Below, one piece after another: positions 7,879 through 17,779 of a DNA stretch of 55,531 nucleotides (position 1 is the stretch's first letter; each line of letters starts with the position of its first letter). Source of the DNA: Candidatus Eremiobacteraceae bacterium (GTDB taxonomy: Bacteria > Vulcanimicrobiota > Vulcanimicrobiia > Eremiobacterales > Eremiobacteraceae); NCBI GenBank assembly GCA_036511855.1, contig DATCBN010000039.1, positions 1-55,531 of the forward strand, written 5' to 3'. The position numbers were made by a program, and so were the translations under genes. The notes below the pieces were generated by a model that had not been told where the DNA came from, made no database searches, and saw only the letters and a program-made list of their open reading frames with translations.

Positions 7879-9383
7879 TGCTCGACCTCCAGGTAGGGTA
7901 GGAGACCGTGCACGCCACCCTCGCGGCCGAATCCGCTTTCCTTGTAGCCGCCGAACGGCGACGACGGATCGAACTTGTTGAAGGTGTTCCCCCACACCAC
8001 GCCGGCGCGGAGCTGCGATGCGATCTTGAAATTCTTGCTTCCTTTGTCGGTCCATATCCCCGCAGAAAGGCCGTACGGCGTGTTGTTGGCTTTTTCCACC
8101 GCTTCGTCCGGCGTGCGGAACGTGAGAATGGAAAGCACCGGGCCGAATATCTCTTCTTGCGCAATGCGGTGCGACATCGAAACGCCGGTGAAAAACGTGG
8201 GGCGGTACCAGTAGCCGCGCTCGGGCAGCGCGCACTCGGTTTGGAATCGTACGCAACCGTCGTCGTCGCCACTGCGGGCGAGAGCCGTGATCCTTGCGAG
8301 CTGTTCCTTGGAGTTGATCGCGCCGACGTCGGTGTTCTTGTCGAGCGGGTCGCCCACGCGCAGCGTCTGCATGCGCCGGTGCAGCTTCTCAACGACGAGA
8401 TCGTGCACCGATTCCTGCACGAGCAGACGCGAGCCCGCGCAGCAGACATGGCCTTGATTGAAGAAAATGCCGTTGACGATGCCTTCGACCGCTTGATCGA
8501 GCGGGGCGTCGTCGAACACGATATTCGCGGCCTTGCCGCCGAGCTCAAGCGTGAGTCGTTTGCCGGAGCCGGCACAGGCACGTGCGATTTCTTTGCCCAC
8601 GGCTGTCGACCCGGTGAACGCGATCTTGTCCACATCCGGATGTCGAACCAGAGCCGCGCCGGTTGCACCGCCGCCCGTGACGATATTCACCACTCCCGGC
8701 GGCAGGTCGGCTTGCTGGATGATCTCTGCCAAACGCAGCGCCGTGAGCGGCGTGGTCTCCGCCGGCTTGAGCACGACCGTGTTGCCGCAAGCAAGAGCCG
8801 GAGCGATCTTCCACGCTGCCATGAGAAGCGGGAAATTCCACGGGATGATCTGTCCGGCGACGCCGACGGAGCGTGGCGTTGCGTTTGGGAAACCCCACTC
8901 CAGCTTGTCTGCCCAGCCGGCGTAATAGAAGAAATGCTGCGCCGCAAGGGGCACGTCGATGTCGCGAGATTCTTTGATCGGCTTGCCGCCGTCGACCGAC
9001 TCCAACACCGCAAGTTCGCGGCTTCGTTCGGTGATCGCGCGCGCGATCCGATAGAGGTACTTGGCGCGCGAGGCCGGCGGACAGCGGCGCCAATATTTGT
9101 CGTAGGCTTTGCGCGCGCTCTTAACGGCGCGATCGATGTCGGCTGGGGACGCATCGGCGACTTCGGCGAGCGTTTCTTCCGTCGCCGGATTGATGGAGGC
9201 GAACCGCTTGCCGCTCTTCGGCCGCGACCATTCTCCGCCGATGAACAGATCGTAACGCGGAGCGATCGCGAGATAGTCGCTGGCTTCGGGTGCAGGCGCG
9301 TAGTCCCACGCCCCAGGCTTGGTCAACGGCGAACTCGTCGCGAGCGCGATGCGGCCGTTGTCATCGCCGGATTTTTTCGTCAT
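7875..9383 (-). CDS. Aldehyde dehydrogenase (NAD(P)-dependent, full length)
   Basis: A 502-residue cytosolic enzyme oxidising an aldehyde to an acid. The coenzyme-site motif IIPWNFPLLMAAWKIAPAL, the general-base Glu in LELGGKAANIVF, and nucleophile C314 in FNQGHVCCAGSR are all intact. The C-terminal EEIFGPVLS and NTPYGLSAG blocks are also present. ATG 9383 (MTKKSGDDNG) is used; the frame stays open upstream into deoC, but 27 bp of spacing to deoC makes 9383 sensible. It lies third in an aminotransferase-deoC-ALDH-short ALDH operon. The aldehyde could be acetaldehyde or glyceraldehyde phosphate from DeoC, or a semialdehyde produced by the transaminase. The substrate cannot be read from sequence. 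Confidence 0.93.
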   Translation of the reverse strand: MTKKSGDDNGRIALATSSPLTKPGAWDYAPAPEASDYLAIAPRYDLFIGGEWSRPKSGKRFASINPATEETLAEVADASPADIDRAVKSARKAYDKYWRRCPPASRAKYLYRIARAITERSRELAVLESVDGGKPIKESRDIDVPLAAQHFFYYAGWADKLEWGFPNATPRSVGVAGQIIPWNFPLLMAAWKIAPALACGNTVVLKPAETTPLTALRLAEIIQQADLPPGVVNIVTGGGATGAALVRHPDVDKIAFTGSTAVGKEIARACAGSGKRLTLELGGKAANIVFDDAPLDQAVEGIVNGIFFNQGHVCCAGSRLLVQESVHDLVVEKLHRRMQTLRVGDPLDKNTDVGAINSKEQLARITALARSGDDDGCVRFQTECALPERGYWYRPTFFTGVSMSHRIAQEEIFGPVLSILTFRTPDEAVEKANNTPYGLSAGIWTDKGSKNFKIASQLRAGVVWGNTFNKFDPSSPFGGYKESGFGREGGVHGLLPYLEVEQ

Positions 9384-9409
9384 ACGCTGCGCCACGCGCA
9401 AATCCCCTT

Positions 9410-10285
9410 CTAGTCCTTGGTGAAGTAGTCGTCGGATTGATACGCGCCGGTGCGCTCTTTCCAAAGCTGCCGCAGCACGTCGTTCAACAGCGTGCTGGCG
9501 CCGATGCGAAACGTCTGCGCTGTGAGGTAGTCGTCGCCGCGGGTCTCCTTGACCAGCACCAGATACTGCAGCGCCTGCTTCGCGGTGCGGATTCCGCCGG
9601 CAACCTTCACGCCCACGCGTCGGCCGGTGCGGTCTTCGTAGTCGCGGGTGGCTTCTAGCATCGCGAGGGCGACCGGCAGCGTGGCCGCAGGCGCAACCTT
9701 GCCCGTCGACGTCTTGATGAAATCTGCGCCGGCATCCATCGCCAACATCGAGGCACGCCGGACGTTGTCGTAGGTGCCGAGTTCGCCGGTTTCAAGAATG
9801 ACCTTCAGTTGAGCGTGTCGGCACGCGTCTTTCACGTCCGCGATCTCTCGGGCTACCTCTGCATACCGGCCGGAGAGAAATGCGCCGCGGTCGATAACCA
9901 TGTCGATCTCGTCCGCGCCTGCGGAGACGGCTTCGCGTGTTTCGGCGACCTTGACGGCTACGCTCGTTTGGCCCGAGGGGAAACCTGTGGCAACCGACGC
10001 GACCTTTACCGAGCTGCCTTTGAGCGCCAGGCTGGCAGTTTCGACGAGCGACGGATACACGCACACCGCCGCGACCGAGGGCAGCGAAGCGTCGCGCGAG
10101 TCTGGAGCGATGGCTTTGCGGCAAAGCTGCGCGACGCGCGCGGGCGTATCTTTGCCTTCCAAGGTGGTGAGGTCGATGCAGCCGATCACGATCTTGAGCC
10201 CCGTGATCTTCGCCTGCTTTTTAATGCTGCGCTTTGCAAGATCGGCTGCTCGTTCTTCAAGGCCGACCGCGTCGATGGTCATCAT
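9410..10285 (-). CDS. deoC: Deoxyribose-phosphate aldolase
   Basis: DeoC splits 2-deoxyribose 5-phosphate into acetaldehyde and glyceraldehyde 3-phosphate, the last step of deoxynucleoside catabolism. The 291 residues include the CIDLTTLEG entry strand (Asp of the proton relay), VILETGEL, the Schiff-base lysine in FIKTSTGK, and the second catalytic lysine in VKVAGGIR. An N-terminal helix of about 30 residues and a C-terminal tail make it a little longer than the E. coli enzyme. ATG 10285 overlaps the stop of the upstream aminotransferase (ATGA); a second ATG follows at once. The two ALDH genes downstream could remove the acetaldehyde released. Confidence 0.94.
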   Translation of the reverse strand: MMTIDAVGLEERAADLAKRSIKKQAKITGLKIVIGCIDLTTLEGKDTPARVAQLCRKAIAPDSRDASLPSVAAVCVYPSLVETASLALKGSSVKVASVATGFPSGQTSVAVKVAETREAVSAGADEIDMVIDRGAFLSGRYAEVAREIADVKDACRHAQLKVILETGELGTYDNVRRASMLAMDAGADFIKTSTGKVAPAATLPVALAMLEATRDYEDRTGRRVGVKVAGGIRTAKQALQYLVLVKETRGDDYLTAQTFRIGASTLLNDVLRQLWKERTGAYQSDDYFTKD

Positions 10286-11673
10286 GATGCGATGAGCTCG
10301 TGTACGGCAGATGTGAAGACGGCGGTGTGTGCGTCGACATCTTGTTCCGTGGTGGCCGGCGACATCAAGGCCATCATGTGAAACGGCGAGAGGAGGATGC
10401 CGCGATTGAGGGCGTAGAGGTGCATGAAGCGGTCAAGTTCGGGATCGGCGGCTTCTATTGCTTCGCTGCCGTTGCGCGGCGGTGTTGGTCGGAAAAGATA
10501 TTCGGCGCGGCATCCTAGGCGCGCGACGTGCCACGGAAGGCCGGCGTGTGCGATCGCGGTCTCAACCCCAGCTTCGAACCGCTCGCCGAGCGCGATCATG
10601 TGCTCGAACGCGTCGTCGGTTAAGACGTGTTCGAACGTGGCGCGCATCGCGGCCAGCGAAAGCGCATTGCCTGCGAGCGTTCCGCCGATGCCGCCGGTAT
10701 CGCTGGCGTCGCGTTCGATCATGCTCTCGACGCGCGTGCCGACCTCCGCTGTGAAGCCGTAGGTCGCCGCGGGCACGCCGCCTGCAATCGGTTTGCCGAC
10801 CACAAACATGTCCGGCTGCAATCCGTGCAGACGAGTGTATCCTCTGGGGCCCGCGCAGATGGTGTGCGTCTCGTCGATGATCAGCAGAGTGCCAGTGCGG
10901 CGCGTGATCTCCCGCAGCGCTGTATGGTAGCCGGCGTCCGGATGGACGATGCCCACGTTCGTCATCACCGGTTCCGCCAACACACATGCCACGTCACCCG
11001 GCGCGAGTGCGGCCTCGAGCGCGGTAAGATCGTTGAACTCGACGACCTTCGTGGTTTCCATCGGCGGTACAGGCGCTCCGATGTTGCCATGCCGGCTCAC
11101 GGCCGATCCATTCTCCAATGCGATGAACGTCTCGTCCACCGTGCCGTGGTAGCAGCCATTGAACACGAGCACGTACTTGCGGTTCGTGACCGCGCGCGCT
11201 AAGCGGATCGAGAACCGATTCGCGTCGGTGGCGGTGAGACAGAACTGCCAGAACGGTAGACCGAACCGGCGTGTGAGCTCCTCTGAGACCCACAGCGCGT
11301 CTTCAGTCGGCAACATCGACGTGATGCCGCGCCGTGCTCGTTGATTGATGGCATTTACAACGGCCGGCGGCGCGTGCCCGGTCATCGCGCCGGTATCTCC
11401 CAAACAGAGATCGATGTATTCGTGGCCGTCGACGTCCGTGAAGTGTGCACCCGACGCCTCGGCGACGAAGACTGGGAATCCGCCCGCCCAACGCGCCATC
11501 CAATGCATCGGCACACCGCTCAGCATGGAAGTCTGTGCGCGCTCGAAAAACGTTTTTGACTTTGGGCGTTCGCCGACGAACCGCGCCTCTTCACGACGCA
11601 TCAACTCTGCGAGACGACCGCGATCGATCACGGTGCTCCCGGAGTCCGCACGTCTCTTCGTTGTGGCCGGCAT
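10282..11673 (-). CDS. Class III pyridoxal-phosphate aminotransferase (GSA-aminotransferase-like)
   Basis: A 463-residue fold-type I PLP enzyme. The hallmark LLIIDETHTICAGPRGYT (PLP-contacting Asp) is followed by the Schiff-base lysine in DMFVVGKPIAGG. Other class III blocks are DVDGHEYIDLCLGDTGAMTGH and NGCYHGTVDE. It resembles glutamate-1-semialdehyde aminomutase, but it sits in a catabolic operon with deoC and two ALDHs, with no haem gene nearby, so an omega-amino-acid or amino-sugar transaminase role is more likely. ATG 11673 is chosen; the longer frame would run towards tRNA-Arg. It is first in the operon, with 4-bp overlap to deoC. Confidence 0.88.
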   Translation of the reverse strand: MPATTKRRADSGSTVIDRGRLAELMRREEARFVGERPKSKTFFERAQTSMLSGVPMHWMARWAGGFPVFVAEASGAHFTDVDGHEYIDLCLGDTGAMTGHAPPAVVNAINQRARRGITSMLPTEDALWVSEELTRRFGLPFWQFCLTATDANRFSIRLARAVTNRKYVLVFNGCYHGTVDETFIALENGSAVSRHGNIGAPVPPMETTKVVEFNDLTALEAALAPGDVACVLAEPVMTNVGIVHPDAGYHTALREITRRTGTLLIIDETHTICAGPRGYTRLHGLQPDMFVVGKPIAGGVPAATYGFTAEVGTRVESMIERDASDTGGIGGTLAGNALSLAAMRATFEHVLTDDAFEHMIALGERFEAGVETAIAHAGLPWHVARLGCRAEYLFRPTPPRNGSEAIEAADPELDRFMHLYALNRGILLSPFHMMALMSPATTEQDVDAHTAVFTSAVHELIAS

Positions 11674-11722
11674 GTTCGAAAGTGGCACCGGTGCTCCCGT
11701 CGTTTGACGTGCACGAAACTCT

Positions 11723-11796
11723 TGCGCCCACCGTGACTCGAACACGGGACAACCCGCTTAGAAGGCGGGTGCTCTATCCAACTGAGCTATGGGCGC
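11723..11796 (-). tRNA. tRNA-Arg (TCT)
   Basis: Acceptor GCGCCCA/TGGGCGC, D-arm GCTCAGTTGGATAGAGC, anticodon loop CTTCTAA (anticodon TCT), T-arm GTGTTCGAGTCAC. CCA is not encoded. Confidence 0.95.
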
Positions 11797-11873
11797 GCGC
11801 ATCGGACCCGCGCGGAAAGTTTAGGTAAGCGGCGCGAAATCGCCTGGCATGGTTCCCGTGCGCATCCGCATCA

Positions 11874-12044
11874 TCACGGCGAGGCTTTCGTGATGTGCAC
11901 CCAACCCGACGCGATCGCGACGATGAGAAAAATGGCGATGACGACGAAGAGCGTGATGAAAATGCCTCGACATCCCACCGCTCCGCCGGGACCGGGTCTC
12001 GGAAACCATCCACCATAGGGGTCATCGCGGGCGGCCCGATTCAC
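11874..12044 (-). CDS. Small single-pass membrane protein (56 aa)
   Basis: The frame from GTG 12044 reads MNRAARDDPYGGWFPRPGPG, a Gly/Pro/aromatic N-terminal segment, then a clear transmembrane helix (IFITLFVVIAIFLIVAIASGW) and a short basic end. No other in-frame ATG, GTG or TTG exists before the upstream TAA. AAAGGA lies about 14 nt before the start, which is distant. It is isolated between tRNA-Arg and tRNA-Pro. It resembles the small ORF at 5298-5450 in size and layout but not in sequence. No family is recognised. Confidence 0.5.
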   Translation of the reverse strand: MNRAARDDPYGGWFPRPGPGGAVGCRGIFITLFVVIAIFLIVAIASGWVHITKASP

Positions 12045-12101
12045 GGCTGATTCACGTGTCCTTTAGTTGCGCGCTACGACGATTTCTTATTTGGCGCAAG
12101 A

Positions 12102-12133
12102 ATATCGACCGCGGTGATATCCGCGGTCGATAT
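12102..12133 (-). terminator. Long hairpin after tRNA-Pro
   Basis: A perfect 13-bp stem (12102-12114 with 12121-12133) closes a 6-nt TGATAT loop. It lies 7 bases past the encoded CCA of minus-strand tRNA-Pro and is followed by TCTTG, so it is a plausible terminator without a real T-run. Confidence 0.55.
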
Positions 12134-12139
12134 CGGAAT

Positions 12140-12215
12140 TGGTCGGGCGGACAGGTCTCGAACCTGCGACCTGTGCCTCCCAAAGGCACCGCTCTACCAA
12201 CTGAGCTACCGCCCG
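12140..12215 (-). tRNA. tRNA-Pro (TGG)
   Basis: Acceptor CGGGCGG/CCGCCCG, D-arm GCTCAGTTGGTAGAGC, anticodon loop TTTGGGA (anticodon TGG), T-arm AGGTTCGAGACCT. CCA is encoded at 12140-12142. Its 5' end overlaps the last codons of the HNH gene. Confidence 0.95.
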
Positions 12216-12705
12216 TGTACGACTGATTCCGTACGGCGCCGCTGCGCCACCTTCCATCCGAGTTGGATGGCCGTCTTTTTGCGATGACAGTTTGCACATC
12301 GCACCTCGCATTTCGTCAGTTCCCGCTCGAGCCACTCTCGGCTCGCATTGCTTCCAACGAGAACGCTGATCTCGCGATCCTTCGTGCCGGTCACGTGGTC
12401 GAACTCCAGAACCACAATGTCGCGTTCGCCGCAATCAACACACGGGTGCGCCTCAAGATACCACCAGATGTACTCGCGCTTCCCCTTCCGCTCTCCTTTC
12501 GCCCGATTATACCGACCCTTGTTATGTTGATCGCGGTTGCGCCGATAGTGCGCCTTGCAATATGCCCGCTGGCATTTTCGACAATAAGAACTCGGGCGGA
12601 ATTCTTCGATGTTTTGCGACGAAACGCTGACCACGGTTTCGTGATGCCGCAGTTCGGGCAGCGCTTCGTCTGAATGTCCAGAGCCGGGAGATACATTTGT
12701 TTCAT
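12206..12705 (-). pseudogene. HNH endonuclease, frameshifted
   Basis: The catalytic HNH half lies in the frame 12634-12206: CVDCGE, the metal-site Asp-His in LEFDHVTGT, and VRCANCHRKKT. The natural N-terminus is in another frame starting at ATG 12705, which has a strong GAGGAAAGG ribosome site. It reads MKQMYLPALD and then a first zinc pair, CPNCGITKPWSAF. The partner pair (CRKC) is in the HNH frame. A one-base shift around 12600 separates the two halves, so the gene is broken or the assembly has an indel; no convincing slippery heptamer is seen. The stop codon TAG is supplied by bases 8-10 of tRNA-Pro. Standalone HNH genes of this type are mobile-element or phage associated, and the tRNA-abutting site fits transfer. 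Confidence 0.7.
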
Positions 12706-12764
12706 GACCCTTTCCTCACGCACGTGTGTGCGCTAGACAAGGGACTGGAACAAATTGGAAAAGA

Positions 12765-13382
12765 TTATTTTGGCTCGACGATCGCATCCTGGCGAAGCAT
12801 CGCGCGAAGCGCCCTCACCGCGCGGCCACGATGAGAAACTACATGCTTGCGCTCATCGCCCGCCTGCGCGAACGTCATGCGATACGGCGGATAGACAAAG
12901 ATCGGATCGTATCCAAATCCGGCATCACCCGCAGGGGCAAGAGCTATTGAACCCTCGACTTCTCCGCGAGAAACAACCGGCTCCATGCCCGGCACAACCA
13001 ACGCACACACGCAAACGAAGCGCGCGCGCCGGGCAGGATCGCCAAACGAATCGCATGCCGCGATGATGTGCGCATTCCGTTCCTGCCACGAACTGTCCAC
13101 CGAAGGCGTGCGCGCAGACAAAACGCCCGGTCCCCAACCGAGCGCCTCCACTTCGAGGCCGGAATCATCGGCAAGCGCCGGCCCGCTACGTGCAAAGGCA
13201 AGCGCACGCGCCTTCAACAAAGCATTGGCTTCATAGGTCGAGCCTGTCTCAACAACCTCGCTATACTCCGGACCGGCCGCGACAAGCAAAGGCGGATCCG
13301 GCCCCCACAGCACAAGCAGCTCGCGCAGTTTCCCCGGATTGTGAGTCGCGACCGCCACCGGCACGCGCGGATCGAGAAGCAC
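12765..13382 (-). CDS. rdgB: RdgB/HAM1 non-canonical purine NTP pyrophosphatase
   Basis: This cytosolic enzyme hydrolyses dITP, XTP and ITP to monophosphates and keeps deaminated purines out of DNA. The 205 residues contain the start motif [13 protein letters not shown], the substrate-pocket [28 protein letters not shown] and the closing SHRGRA, all diagnostic of the family. GTG 13382 directly follows the lepA TAG with no gap, implying translational coupling. The C-terminal tail (RQDAIVEPK) is short and unremarkable. Confidence 0.95.
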   Translation of the reverse strand: MLLDPRVPVAVATHNPGKLRELLVLWGPDPPLLVAAGPEYSEVVETGSTYEANALLKARALAFARSGPALADDSGLEVEALGWGPGVLSARTPSVDSSWQERNAHIIAACDSFGDPARRARFVCVCALVVPGMEPVVSRGEVEGSIALAPAGDAGFGYDPIFVYPPYRMTFAQAGDERKHVVSHRGRAVRALRAMLRQDAIVEPK

Positions 13383-15193
<1,811 letters not shown>

Positions 15194-15209
<16 letters not shown>

Positions 15210-15463
15210 GTCGGCACGTAATGGGCGATTGCTTGCAAAACGAACAGCGCGGCCAGGGGCGAGAGGTCCATGCCGCCCAGGATCGGTATGATCGCTTGGA
15301 ACGGCAGCAATACCCCGTCGGTCAACCAGCGCAGCAGCGTCGCCAGCCCCCGAGGTACGTCAGGCACCCAGGACGCGACGACGCGCGCGAAAATGGCGGC
15401 GCACTCGGCCATCAAGACGAAGCGAGCCACATCGAAGAACGTGCAGATAAATCGCTCGTACAA
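15194..15463 (-). CDS. YggT family membrane protein
   Basis: A small integral membrane protein with two hydrophobic segments: [24 protein letters not shown], where the family normally has an R-x-x-W motif, and [42 protein letters not shown] matches the YggT consensus P-x-R-x-x-P-G-x-D-x-S-P with some changes. The family is linked to cell-division and osmotic roles, but its biochemistry is unclear. The start is uncertain: TTG 15463 gives about 89 residues, the normal length, and ATG 15412 is an internal alternative. It overlaps lepA by 16 bp. Confidence 0.78.
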
Positions 15464-15554
15464 AGGGTTGATATGTGGATCGCTCCCCTGAATATGCGAG
15501 CGGCCGACTGATCTAGTCGACCGCAACCGTACCCTAGCCGTCGGCGTCTGCTCG

Positions 15555-16595
15555 TTACTGGGCCGCCACTTGCGCCGGGATGCCGTCGAGGAACGGCGTC
15601 GGATCTATGGGTTTGCTCCAGAGCAGTATCTCGTAATGGCAGTGAGGACCCGTGGCGAATCCGGTCGCGCCGATCTCCGCGATTTCTTGGCCCTTATGAA
15701 CCGTCTGCCCTGCGCTCACCAGCATGCGCGAGTTGTGCCCATACCACGTCACGTAACCATTGCCGTGATCGAGGACGACCTTGTAACCGTAGCCGCCGTC
15801 CCAGTCGGCCGATACAACCGTGCCGCTCGCGGTCGCATAGACGGGCGAGCCGTAATCATTTGTGATATCGACACCAGGATGAAACTCCGAATCCGGATAC
15901 GACCGATAACCGAAGCCCGAAGACACGTAGCCTTGCGTCGGCCACATCGAAGGAATCGCGTCAAGATAGCGCTGATGCGCTTGAACCGCTGCGAGGCGAG
16001 CATCCGCAGCCGATTTCGCTTGCGACTTAAGCAAGCTCTCTTCAACCCACACGTGATTCAACTGCACGTTGAGCGCGGCCAACTGCTCCGACTCGCTTGC
16101 AAAAGAAATCGGCCCGCCTTCGCGTCCTCCGGTGAGCCACTGCGCGAACGCCGACCAAAGCGGCGACACCGTGCGCGCCGAAACGCCGACCCGCGCCGCA
16201 TGAGATTGCGGCTGCATGCCCGCGCGCTGCGGCGTTATCAGCATCGTCGCTTTTGCCGGCGTCTTCTTCGCCCCGATCCCCGTCAGCGTGCGGATCTCTT
16301 TTTCATTTTGCTGCAGCAGTTTGAGCCGCTTCCAAATCGATTGCGTCTGTTTGGAAATGTCGGCGAGCTGTTTTTTCTGCTGCGCGTCCATGCGCTGAAG
16401 CGTCTGTACCTTCGCTTCCGCCGCATGCACCGCGCCGACATGGGACACCATCAGCGCGATGCAAAGCAACGCGGTGCATAGCGCCGTGACGGCCAGATGC
16501 AAATGAGAAATCTCGATCTTGTATATCGATTCGGTGTGGTGAGGGATGATTTTGATAAGGAGCCGCTTATGCGGCGAGAGCAAGAAGTTTTTCAC
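15555..16595 (-). CDS. M23 family (LytM-like) peptidoglycan metallopeptidase, membrane anchored
   Basis: The 346-residue product has an N-terminal membrane anchor (LAVTALCTALLCIALMVSHVG), then a coiled-coil stretch (KVQTLQRMDAQQKKQLADISKQ), a linker, and an M23 domain. The zinc ligands are visible as H and D in FHPGVDITNDYG and the final His pair in GPHCHYEI. GTG 16595 is preferred because AGGGGAG lies 5 nt before it; the ATG at 16646 has no such site. M23 enzymes cut peptide cross-links in cell wall, or act as activators when degenerate. This one keeps its metal ligands, so it is probably catalytic. It is likely monocistronic. Confidence 0.92.
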   Translation of the reverse strand: MKNFLLSPHKRLLIKIIPHHTESIYKIEISHLHLAVTALCTALLCIALMVSHVGAVHAAEAKVQTLQRMDAQQKKQLADISKQTQSIWKRLKLLQQNEKEIRTLTGIGAKKTPAKATMLITPQRAGMQPQSHAARVGVSARTVSPLWSAFAQWLTGGREGGPISFASESEQLAALNVQLNHVWVEESLLKSQAKSAADARLAAVQAHQRYLDAIPSMWPTQGYVSSGFGYRSYPDSEFHPGVDITNDYGSPVYATASGTVVSADWDGGYGYKVVLDHGNGYVTWYGHNSRMLVSAGQTVHKGQEIAEIGATGFATGPHCHYEILLWSKPIDPTPFLDGIPAQVAAQ

Positions 16596-16659
16596 ACGAC
16601 TCCCCTGTAGTGCTTGCATCGCTTGCCAAGGGAGCTCGCGCCGCATCCATTACGTCGCG

Positions 16660-17142
16660 TCAGGCGCGCTTGCGGCTCGCTATCAGGCCTTGTGCCTGGG
16701 CGAGCGCGTCGCGCTCTTCAGTGCTCACCTCTTTGTCGGCAGTGAAATTCCGCACCGCCTTGGCATAGGTCCGAACTTCTTCGCGCGAGTAGATGCTCGA
16801 CACGATGAACCCATTGCCGCGCTCGTCACACACCGCGAGCGCATAAGAGAGTTCCGATCCCACGTCTGGAAAGGCGTTGAAACGCACGAACCCGACGTTT
16901 TGTAGCGCACGTCCCGCCTGCGATTCCAGCGAGGCGAGCCGGCTCTTCAGCTCTGTAAGGTCCGGTGGGACTGCGGTTGCGCCGGGCTCCGCTCTGCGCC
17001 TAGCCGCTCCGAACCGTGGACGGGCAATGCCCCAATGGTACAGCCCGATTGCGACTACCGCGAAAAGGGCACCGGCAGCAAATTGCGGGGTGGTCGCCGC
17101 AGCCGCGAGGCCGTCGATAAACGTTTGAAATGCGTCGGTCAT
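16660..17142 (-). CDS. DUF4446 family membrane protein
   Basis: 160 residues from ATG 17142: an N-terminal hydrophobic helix (FAAGALFAVVAIGLYHWGIA), a basic linker, a short coiled segment (LTELKSRLASLESQ), then the DUF4446 core. The core motifs are VRFNAFPDVGSELSYALAV, DERGNGFIVSSIYSREE and VRTYAKAVRN. In other bacteria DUF4446 proteins are short membrane-tethered proteins of unknown role, often near parB/spo0J or cell-wall genes. Here it lies between the M23 peptidase and SRP RNA, with no overlap to either. Confidence 0.85.
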   Translation of the reverse strand: MTDAFQTFIDGLAAAATTPQFAAGALFAVVAIGLYHWGIARPRFGAARRRAEPGATAVPPDLTELKSRLASLESQAGRALQNVGFVRFNAFPDVGSELSYALAVCDERGNGFIVSSIYSREEVRTYAKAVRNFTADKEVSTEERDALAQAQGLIASRKRA

Positions 17143-17258
17143 CAAGCCGGCCTCCGATGGGCTTCGAATCGGGTCAGGTGAGTCCTGCCCTTGCTGATCC
17201 ACTGTGACCGCCGTGTCCCGGGCGCGCGACGACGATCACTCTCTTCTATGCCAAAGCT

Positions 17259-17383
17259 GGGGGAGGCTCGTGCCCAGAGCTTTCCGCGGCACTCGAAAGG
17301 TCCCGCACGCCGCTGCTACCTTCCGGTCCTGACGGGGTTAGCGGGTTTTCGTCGCGCGGGCCCTGGACGGTCGACGCCTCCCA
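17259..17383 (-). ncRNA. ffs: Signal recognition particle RNA, small (4.5S) type
   Basis: On the minus strand the conserved apical domain is clear: GTCAGGACCGGAAGGTAGCAGC, with the GGAA tetraloop, symmetric and asymmetric loops that bind Ffh. The ends pair as GGGAGGC and GCCTCCC, giving a hairpin of about 125 nt with no Alu domain. It works with FtsY and Ffh in cotranslational membrane targeting. Ends are taken from the terminal helix and may be off by a few bases. Confidence 0.95.
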
Positions 17384-17389
17384 TGCGAA

Positions 17390-17477
17390 CGGAGAGGGAG
17401 GGATTCGAACCCTCGAGACGTTTTAGGCGCCTACACGCTTTCCAGGCGTGCCTGTTCAACCACTCCAGCACCTCTCC
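17390..17477 (-). tRNA. tRNA-Ser (GGA)
   Basis: Class II cloverleaf with acceptor GGAGAGG/CCTCTCC, anticodon loop CTGGAAA (anticodon GGA), a long variable arm and T-arm GGGTTCGAATCCC. CCA is not encoded; the discriminator is G as expected for Ser. It lies 6 bases from the SRP RNA 5' end. Confidence 0.94.
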
Positions 17478-17576
17478 GCGCGGAACGAAAGCGGCCGACC
17501 TTCGCGGTCGACCGTTGCGGTTTCCTGAAGCGACGAATTCAAGCCGGGCCTGCGCCTTCCTTGCTCAAGCCGTTTC

Positions 17577-17632
17577 TGTAGGAGGGCAAGCATCGCTTGC
17601 CCATTTGGGTGAGCGATGCTCACCCTACTACA
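17577..17632. repeat. Dispersed palindromic intergenic repeat (copy c, most complete)
   Basis: A 56-bp unit between two tRNA-Ser genes. Its ends are an imperfect inverted repeat, TGTAGGAGGG and CCCTACTACA. Inside are two hairpins: GGGCAAGC-ATC-GCTTGCCC, then ATTT, then GGGTGAGC-GAT-GCTCACCC. The two internal hairpins occur separately or together at 1.7 and 31.1 kb, and the first forms the terminator stem at 286-318. No coding capacity. Confidence 0.85.
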
Positions 17633-17672
17633 ACAAAGGATGGCCACTCTTTGCGTGGCTTCATCAAAACGC

Positions 17673-17764
17673 TGGCGGAGAGGGAGGGATTCGAACCCCC
17701 GAACGGTTTTTAGCCGTTACTCGCTTTCGAGGCGAGCGCGATCAACCAACTCTGCCACCTCTCC
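17673..17764 (-). tRNA. tRNA-Ser (CGA)
   Basis: Class II cloverleaf, acceptor GGAGAGG/CCTCTCC, anticodon loop CTCGAAA (anticodon CGA), variable arm with AACGGCT-AAAA-ACCGTT stem, T-arm GGGTTCGAATCCC. CCA is encoded at 17673-17675. Confidence 0.95.
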
Positions 17765-17779
17765 GTACACAAGATATCG

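Noticed and set aside
7908-9413. A 501-codon plus-strand open frame opposite the ALDH gene
   Set aside because: It is the antisense shadow of a high-G+C coding gene; composition is Arg/Ala-rich with no motif, and the minus-strand ALDH is certain.
9384-9464. N-terminal extension of the full ALDH into deoC
   Set aside because: The extra residues are Arg-rich and unlike ALDH N-termini; ATG 9383 gives the normal length.
12573-12634. Programmed ribosomal frameshift in the HNH gene
   Set aside because: No X-XXY-YYZ heptamer with a downstream structure is clear at the junction, so a plain mutation or assembly indel is the simpler reading.
17577-17632. CRISPR repeat
   Set aside because: The copies are dispersed, palindromic and have no regular spacers; no cas gene is present.
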